From Tribonema minus (lineage: Eukaryota; Sar; Xanthophyceae; Tribonematales; Tribonemataceae): a DNA stretch of 64,000 bases. Shown in pieces: positions 57,801 to 64,000 of the stretch. A model generated the notes under the pieces. The model did no database searches. It was not told the DNA's origin and was given only the letters and a program-made list of their open reading frames with translations. The DNA is taken from positions 310,001 through 374,000 of the forward strand of contig JAFCMP010000532.1 of assembly GCA_017506865.1 (NCBI GenBank), written 5' to 3'. Each line of letters opens with the position of its first letter. The first letter of the stretch is position 1. The translations under genes were made by a program, and so were the position numbers.

Positions 57801-60800
57801 AGTGGGATTTCTCACACTTCTTCTTCTGGCATTTGCTACCTCAAGCCACCGACGACTTCGTCGCTCATCAACCGCACCGTTGTAACAGCCAGCAATACCA
57901 TCGCATGCTCGTTGTGCAGATGTGGAGACCGGCAATGGCACGGGTATTGCGGACAGCAACGGCGCCGCTGCAGCCGCGGTGCCTCAAGGCGGTGGCTACG
58001 ACGAGCTGCTCGTGAACCTGCGCAAGGACAGGGACGGCGAGGGTGTGAGCAGATGGATAGCCATGACAGAGGTGAACTTCTGGTATTGAAGTAGGTGAAC
58101 TTCTGATATTGAAGTCGGGCGCAACAGTTTTGCCATGACAAAGCTTCTGGTATTGAAGCTAGTGAATTCCTGGTATTGAAGTAGGTCCGCAAGCTTGGAG
58201 GCCGCCTCATGCACGCGCGCCGCCCCCTGCACACAACACATGTGCCCCCTTGTGTGTGGTCAGGGTTAGAATTACGACAGGGGCCTGCACCGGGCTCTGA
58301 GCCCCTGCAGTCGCAAGCGCTCCACGACGGTTCACACTCGTCTCACTCGACTCGCCCTTAGGGTCAGGGTTAGGGCTAGGGTGTTGAAGCGATGCGGCGA
58401 CAGCGGCCACTGCAGCTGTATGCTCATGTGATACAATCCGACCCCAAACCTCAGACTTGCGCCCGACACCCCCACCCTCGCCACTGCACTGCATGCCTGG
58501 TGTGACAAAACACCTACCCCTCTCAAACATGCACCTGACGCTGCCGCCCCCCCCCCGCCGCCGTGCGCAGTAACTGCGGCCGGTGGCGGACCGCATGGAG
58601 GGGCGCCGCACCAACCGCGTACTTGTGTGACAACACACAGACACCTCTGAAACATGCGCCTGACACCGCCCCATTCGCGCCGCCCCGCGCAGCAACTCCG
58701 GCCGGTGGCGTACCGCATGGAGGGGCGCCGCACCAATCACCTGCGCTGCAAGGGACCACAGCCGCACGCTCTTGTGATTAGACTCGACCTCGCTCACACA
58801 TACGCCCGGCACCGCCTCCCTCGCCACCGCACTGTGTACTCGCGTCACAAACTCAAGACGTTCGCTTGACGCTGCCCCCCCCTCGTTTCGCTTGACGCTG
58901 CCCCCCCCTCGTGCCGCCCGGCGCAGCAACTGCGGCCGGTCGCGTACCGCATGGAGGGGCGTCGCACCAACCACCTGCGCTACACGGGGCCGCCGCTGGC
59001 GCACGACATGGAGGTCACGGGCTACCCCATTGCTCAGCTGTGGCTGAGCGCGCCGGGCCAGGACAACGCGGATGTGTTTGTGTACCTGCAGATGGTGGAG
59101 GGGGGGGACGCGGGGGGCAGGGGGGTGTACGTGACGGAGGGGTGTCTGCGAGTCGAGCACAGGTGAGGCTGCGACGTGAATGCCGGGGGCGTGTGTTTAG
59201 GACTAGGTTGGAGCTGGGTGCGCGAGGGCGGCACTTGTGAACTGTGCCCATCTCTGGTGCATGTGTCAAGGGGTAGCTGACTGACTTTACATAGCCTGTC
59301 CACCTGATTCAATTCCCAGATTCCGGGGTGCTCTGTGAGAGATCAAGGGGACTGGCACATTGTTCTCTCGCCACAGAAAGCACACAAGCTTTTGCAAAGC
59401 GCAGCGTGCACCCAGGCGTTGCCGTGAGCGAGCTCGCATCTACATGTTCACGACACCACGCCCAGCAGCGCGCGATGCATAAGCATGCGCACTCATCCTC
59501 GTTGCCACTGGCGACCTTATCGTGACCTAAACCCTATCCCTAAGTCAACTACACCCTGCCTGCGCGCGGAACAAGACAATGCCACACTCCCAACCCTTTG
59601 GCGCGCACGCGTTCTGCAGCAGATCCGTGCGCACGCTCCAGAACGCCCATCGCCTGCTAGCGCGTCGCTGACTCGATCCTCTGCCGCTCCCGCCAACACC
59701 CTGCACGCCGCTGCGGGAAGGCGGCGGCGCGCACGCGGCTTGTAGACGCGCGCGCGTCCGCAGCGTGCGCGTCTGCAGCGCACTCTGTCCCATGCTCGCT
59801 CTCCGCAGCGCCCGCCTGCATCTGACGTTTCGCTCACTCGCTGTTCCGCCGCCACCGCCGCCGCCGGCGCCACTGCTGTAGGAAGACAGTGCCGCATGCG
59901 CAGCCCATCGACGCACGTGCGCTGCCCGGTGTTCCCGTGCACACATTCCGGCGCGCGGATGCGGCGCCGCTGCTCGGCGGCAGCAGCGGCGGCGGCGGCA
60001 GCGGCGGCGGCGGCAGCAGCGGTGGCGGCGGCGGCGGCGCACCAGTGCTCGTCGAGTTCCGCCTCATGCCGACGTCGTTTCTGTTCAGGCGCGGGCAACG
60101 CGTGCGCGTGAGCGTCGGGGGGGCGGACGTGCGCCACTTCAAGACGCTGCTGACGCCACACGACAGGTGAGTGCGCGCGCGCCCGGCGGCGCGGGTGTTT
60201 GCATGGGGGGTCGGGGCATCGCGCTGGCTGTACTGCGGGCTCTTGGCATCCCTTCATAGACGGTTGATGGTTTTGTGCTTCCCTGAACTGACTTTGGTAT
60301 GGTACTCTGAATGTACGATACCAATCAATGCCTTGCCTACACCACCGGCCGCTGAGGCAGCCCCTGTCCTACACGTCTCCCATTGGGCACCCCCCGCCCC
60401 GATCTCCCCCCCCCCCCCCCCCCCCCGCCCCCGTGCCTTGATGCAGGCGTGACGACGGCCTAAGGCGCCTGCGCGTCCACACTCAACCGCCGTACCGCTC
60501 GCGCGTCATCCTCCCCGTCGCGCCGCCCGCCGCTGAACGCAACGGCGGCGCAGCCGGCGGTCGCGGCGGCGGCGCCGGCGAGAGCGCCGCCGCAAATGGC
60601 CCTCCCGCTGCCGCTTCTGCTGCCACGGCTGATGGTGTATCGGTGCCTGCCGGCGCTGGCGACGACATTAGCGCGGGCTATTACGTCGGCAGCGGTTTGG
60701 TGTCTGCCGCAGATGGGGGCGCTGCAGGCGGCAGCAGCGCTGCGGGCAACGGCGCGCGCAGCACCGGAGATGTTGAACTTGCGGAAGTGGCGCCGCCACC

Positions 60801-60852
60801 GCTGCCGGCATCGCCGGACCGTGATCCGGGCATGGTTGATGTACCCTTGTGA
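51832..60852 (+). CDS. Membrane-anchored CocE/NonD (S15-type) alpha/beta hydrolase, 918 aa, 12 exons
   Basis: Predicted serine hydrolase or X-Pro dipeptidyl-peptidase-like enzyme. Exons: 51,832-52,375; 52,824-52,926; 53,380-53,457; 53,931-54,095; 54,815-55,072; 55,471-55,627; 56,139-56,378; 56,946-57,078; 57,920-58,071; 58,927-59,162; 59,882-60,166; 60,447-60,852. Every join is phase-consistent and the total is 2,757 nt. Residues 17-43 form a membrane anchor followed by basic residues. The catalytic triad is complete: Ser219 ('WGISYEG'), Asp385 ('GWMDA'), His412 ('GPWTHGG'). Family landmarks include 'DVRGTGASFG', 'PWSAEEAGDSLEVLDW', 'EVTGYPIAQLWLSAP' and a C-terminal jelly-roll with 'RRADAAPLLGG' and 'RVILPVAP'. 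Intron 2 uses a GC donor. Exon 7 encodes an Arg/Lys-rich insert and exon 11 a Gly/Ser run absent from bacterial homologues. The family is mainly bacterial, so ancient transfer is possible. Natural substrate is unknown. Confidence 0.93.
52927..53379 (+). other. GC-AG intron (intron 2 of the CocE-like gene)
   Basis: The donor reads CTCTG|GCAAGT. Only this GC donor restores 'LWGISYEG' across the join, placing the catalytic Ser loop directly after the splice, so the call is well supported. A second GC donor (CAG|GCAAGG at 20,569) occurs in the unrecognised minus-strand gene. Confidence 0.85.
54096..54600 (+). repeat. Tandem copies in intron 4 of the CocE-like gene, donor repeated
   Basis: After the true donor (54,096, GTGAGCGCTGCTGC) at least three diverged copies of about 100-130 bp follow. 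Shared landmarks are 'GTGAGCACTGCTGC', 'GCAGTGCTCA', 'GGCGCCG' and 'GCAGCGCGCTTTT'. A second strong donor-like GTGAGCACTGCTGC lies near 54,476. Confidence 0.7.
55617..55750 (+). repeat. 70-bp duplication of exon 6 end and its donor
   Basis: Copies at 55,617-55,686 and 55,687-55,750 both read TTTGCRAGG|GTGAGTCGCTGTG, so two near-identical donors lie 70 bp apart. Use of the second would add an in-frame TGA, so the first is the productive one. Confidence 0.9.
56625..56640 (+). repeat. Telomere-like CCCTAA tract in intron 7
   Basis: The tract reads TAACCCTAACCCTAAC. Related degenerate TTAGGG/CCCTAA tracts lie at 58,358-58,383, about 49,046-49,092, about 59,525-59,540 and about 18,726-18,740, mostly in introns. 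Confidence 0.7.
57018..57404 (+). repeat. Two-copy duplication (period about 214 bp) of exon 8 end and donor
   Basis: 57,018-57,192 covers the last 60 nt of exon 8, its donor (AAG|GTGCAC at 57,079) and intron sequence. 57,232-57,404 repeats it with a second donor (AAG|GTGCAT at 57,292). A further short copy of 'TTGGTGCCAACTTGAACGTG' lies between them. Confidence 0.85.
58070..58185 (+). repeat. Four copies of a 20-26 bp unit at the exon 9 donor
   Basis: The donor (GAG|GTGAAC at 58,072) starts a unit GTGAACTTCTGGTATTGAAG that recurs about three more times down to 58,182, with at least one more intact GTGAAC donor (58,095). Confidence 0.8.
58415..58990 (+). repeat. Exon 10 acceptor and start repeated three times
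   Basis: CGCAG|YAACTSCGGCCGGT occurs with acceptors ending at 58,570, 58,692 and 58,926, each followed by the first 45-60 nt of exon 10 ('LRPVAYRMEGRR'). Copy 1 begins TAA in phase 0. Copy 2 stays open to 58,869 and then stops. Only copy 3 continues into the domain, so it is the working acceptor. Confidence 0.9.
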
Positions 60853-62197
60853 GACCTGGCGCGTGCCAGTCATATGTGACCGTGTTGCACTTGTCAATGA
60901 GAGCAGGGGGGGGTGATGCGTATAGGGGGGGGGGGAGGCGCGTCGCTTGTACGTAGCTGTCACGCTGTATAGTTTCTCTGTGGCTACCTCTGCTTGCTGC
61001 TCTACAGCCAGACCCACATCATTGTGTAGAGGGCTTCTGCTGTAGGCATCGTGGCACTTCCCAGTAAGCTCTGCGTCACCCGAGTACTTGCATCTACCTT
61101 ATCCACGGGGGGCCTTTGAGGCTCCATGTACGTAAGCAGCACAACACGGCAGCGCTGCACTGGGCGGAAGCGCCGGCAGCAGTTCTGCACGCTCGTGCCC
61201 GCCCCGCGCCGCCGCAACAGTGCATTTCGTTTCTCAGTCGCAGGTTGGCATACTTCGAAGTACATGTTGCTCGGGAGCGATGCATGGTAGCAGTGCGCTG
61301 CTGCCGTTGCACCCCCCCATCATACCCCCCGTCTTGACTACAGTACTTCAGAAGTACCTCAGAACAGGCCAACACACAACACAAAGTGCCGCATCGATAC
61401 CAGGCTAGCATTCCGCGGCACTGCGCAAACAGTTCGTGGCATGTAGGGGTTCAGCATCCATGACGTGCATCAGCGGCACATCATACATGTCTGCATTTCC
61501 CTGCAACACATCGTAATTCACTTCAAACCATTAATCCGCGGTGCCAGCCTCCGTTTGCTGTTGCTTGTGCTTCATCTCGCTCTTCCTCTATGCACCGCAA
61601 AGGTGTCATTCAAGAGTATGTATGAGGGCACCTGACTCGCCCAGACATGCAATCTCACGCAAATGTGCGGACATGACCTGCATCAACGGTCGGCACTCGC
61701 TAGCGCGCAAACTGATGCACAGGGTGCTTCACAGGGTGTTCATCCTGCATGTTTGGCTGTGTTCCTTGATGTCACAATGCCAACAACACACAATGGCGTC
61801 ATTCAAGAGTATGATGGCACCTCACTCGACCAGATATGCAACTAATGCAATCATGCAGACATGACATGCATCAACGGTCGGCACTGGCAAGCACGCCAGC
61901 TTCTTCTCATTGTGGTCATTTTGCGTGCTCGGTGTCTGGTCACACAGACGTGTCCATCCCTGATGCCCTGGATGCATTTCTGTCATTATGCCACGGAACA
62001 CGAACTGTGACCGTGACAAGCATTCCAGCTGTCATCACAGGTGCTTCAACAGTTGCTCAACACATTCACACGCAACTTCAAGTCACCGACAAGCGCGGAC
62101 ACCGATGCGCAACTCCGTCACACGCAAGCGGGCAAGAAGCAGCATAGCGCCAATGTAAATCACTACCTCAAAGCATGTGCTTATTAGCATGTGAACT
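60853..62197. other. Convergent intergenic region with a 194-bp-period duplication
   Basis: This lies between the 3' ends of the CocE-like gene and the ABC-class ATPase gene. Two diverged copies (61,603-61,712 and 61,797-61,899) share 'TCATTCAAGAGTATG' and 'GCATCAACGGTCGGCACT'. No gene was recognised. Confidence 0.6.
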
Positions 62198-64000
62198 TCA
62201 ACTTTTTTGGCGCGCCGTCGACACCTCAGCGCCTCGATAGCGGTTGATGGCGGCAGCAAGCTCAAACCGCCGCGGCCGTGCAAAATCGCCTATGAATGCG
62301 TTCAGCGCCAGCGCATCCAGGCCGTTGCTGTCAACCTGATCGTGCAATGAGCAGTAAAGAGCGAAGACAAGTCGGTCAATGCACGTAGTGACACGCTGCA
62401 GGGGCAGCCGCAATACCAAGCGCACGTTGTCAAGAGAAGGACTTCGGATTCCGATTCCTGCAGCACAAGCAGGGTTGTAATTTACGGCACATTGAGGTAG
62501 TTACCTACGCGTAAGTACGTCCGTCACTCGGTAAGACTGACTTACGGCATTTTCGGCTACGGCCAACTTCAAGCGACTGTTGTTGAAGTTCACCTTCAAC
62601 ACCTTGTCAACTTCAAGGGTTTGAAACTTCAACTTGTGTTTTTTCGTGTGTTCCTCGCTACAGCGCGCCCGTCGCTGCACTAGTGTGTCTGCCGATAGCA
62701 GTAAAATCAGTTACTTACTTACTTACTCTGACGTAATGTGGCGTCATTACGTCATTAACAACCCTGCCACGAGATTCCAAGAGGCAAGTACATCCGTAGA
62801 GACTAGTTTTGACTCGAGCAGCCCCAGCTGACAACGAACTATGAAGTGATGTAGGACGACTAGCAGTCACCATCGCCGAGCATACATTCTGTGGACGAGT
62901 GAGCTGTCACGGCCCCTGGTCCCTTTTTGGCAAGCTGGCTGCCTCACTGCTCAGCATTGTCCAGCCCCCCCCCCCCCCCCCCCCCTTTCAATGTGCTTGC
63001 CAGAATGAAATACTCTTGTCGTCTTGCTAGTTGATGAAGCTGAATGTCGCCGCAATGACATCTTCCAAATTCAGCGGTAACTATACGGCTCACATGGCGC
63101 ACAATCACCCATCGCAACTGCAGAGCATGCACACGTGTACACATCACCATGCCGCATGCGACAACCACTCTTTTTGTTGCTTTGTCAAGGCAGCCATCTG
63201 CAAACAGCACATGCAGAAGCCGCCGCAACTATCACAGCAAACCACACATGAGCGCTCTGACCTGGCTGTCGAACCAGTCCAGCACGTGCTGCATGGTGGC
63301 GCGCTGCGCCATGGGGCCGACGCTGGACGCCAGAAGGCGCATGGCGGCGCCGATGGCGCGCGTCTGGCTGGCTTCGCACAGCTGCTCCACGGGCGCCAAT
63401 TCAATGTCGACGTCGCCGTACTGAATCTTGTCCTTCCCGCGGGCCACCACCTGCGGAGGGGACGCGCAGTCGCCTCAGAGGGGTCCACAGGTGCGTCGTG
63501 ATCATGTATGCTGTACAGCAAAGGCAATGCTGTTGACTGCATACTTCACCTCTGTGGCAGTTTGAGGCACGTCTGAGGTTTACACCATGAATGCGTGGGA
63601 TCTTGATGTATATACCAGGGTTTAGATTCGTGGTTGTATATGGCGCGTTGGCGCTGGTGGGACAGCGCAGCGCGGCGTTCCGGCCAAACAGCAAGGGCGC
63701 TCGCAGGCGGACAGAGCAATACAAGCACAAAGTCTTCGATCGCAGAGGGTGACCCTGCACGTGACGTTCGAACAACGCAGCTGCAGCTGCAGCAATCTCA
63801 CAGGACAGCATCAAACCTGAGCAATACCTCCATCTAAAACGAGGCCGTCGGCACCATCCAGATGGCAGCAAGCATGGGGGAACTGGTGACACAAGCATGA
63901 ACGCAACGCGCACCTTGCCGTGCGTCGTGAAGGACGCCGCGGAGGGCGTGCGCTGCGACACCTGGCCAAACTCGGGCAGCTGTATGACGGACTTGTGGCC
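62198..64000 (-). CDS. ABC-class ATPase (PF09818/COG3044-like), last three exons, partial
   Basis: Minus-strand exons 64,000-63,914, 63,450-63,262 and 62,335-62,198 join in phase 0 at GT-AG sites; the 5' part is beyond the right edge. The 118 visible residues match the C-terminal third of the predicted ABC-class ATPase family. They include 'RTPSAASFTTHGK' near the window edge, then 'ARGKDKIQYGDVDIELAPVEQL', 'SQTRAIGAAMRLL', 'TMQHVLDWFD', and the terminal 'LDALALNAFIGDFARPRRFELAAAINRYRG'-type block, split here by an intron. Walker A and signature motifs are not in view. The family occurs in bacteria, algae and plants, and its role is not established. Intron 2 (63,261-62,336) holds a 21-nt poly-C run and a (TTAC)n tract. 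The assignment is from recalled family motifs. Confidence 0.75.
62965..62985 (+). repeat. Poly-C tract (21 nt)
   Basis: An unbroken run of 21 C in the ATPase intron. Similar C or G runs of 10-20 nt occur at about 57,583, 60,408, 56,430 and 31,690. Such runs are prone to length error in sequencing. Confidence 0.9.

Noticed and set aside
58207-59160. 317-codon minus-strand ORF with internal repeats
   Set aside because: Antisense to exon 10 and its duplicated acceptors; its repeats simply mirror that duplication.
59517-60257. 246-codon minus-strand ORF
   Set aside because: Antisense to exon 11 of the CocE-like gene; poly-Ala from the Gly/Ser coding run on the other strand.
1-64000. tRNA, rRNA or snRNA genes
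   Set aside because: None was recognised by eye. A tRNAscan-SE and Infernal/Rfam run would settle it; a high-scoring hit would overturn this.

Overview
The window is nuclear DNA from a spliced, repeat-rich eukaryote. The best guess is a chlorophyte green alga. The grounds are GTGAGT-type splice donors, abundant CAG/GCT (Ala/Gln) tracts, moderate-to-high GC, poly-C/poly-G runs, and a mix of algal-type transposases with plant-like lipid phosphatase and ABC-class ATPase genes. A haptophyte or another alga cannot be excluded, and nothing here fixes the species.

The left three quarters (about 1-47.7 kb) is an accessory, transposon-dominated region. In order it holds: a partial hAT transposase (1-1.76 kb, minus); a Mutator-like transposase tail with a fivefold exon/donor repeat (4.9-6.5 kb, minus); a large DUF6729/DDE/R3H transposase-like gene (7.2-13.1 kb, minus); a stranded BED-finger module (about 14 kb); two unrecognised genes on opposite strands whose exons interlock (about 16.5-21.6 kb); a coiled-coil plus protein-kinase-like gene (23.3-27.0 kb, minus); two Ty3/Gypsy integrase-region fossils (28.8-30.1 and 33.3-34.8 kb) on either side of another DDE transposase-like gene (31.9-33.2 kb, minus); a six-exon gene ending in a tyrosine-recombinase-like domain (35.9-40.8 kb, minus); and the endonuclease end of a non-LTR retrotransposon (43.7-45.5 kb, minus).

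The right quarter (47.7-64 kb) is richer in GC and holds host-type genes. A four-exon PAP2 lipid phosphatase (355 aa, minus) and a twelve-exon membrane-anchored CocE/S15-type alpha/beta hydrolase (918 aa, plus) share a 330-bp divergent promoter. Both exon chains close in phase and keep all catalytic motifs. The last three exons of an ABC-class ATPase (PF09818-like, minus) run off the right edge, convergent with the hydrolase.

The most unusual feature is how introns have grown. In the hydrolase, the phosphatase and the Mutator-like gene, tandem duplications of 60-230 bp span exon/intron borders, so introns carry two to five copies of the same splice donor or acceptor with stubs of the adjacent exon. 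Other points to check are the tyrosine-recombinase gene, the interlocked antisense genes, two GC-AG introns, and telomere-like CCCTAA tracts inside introns.
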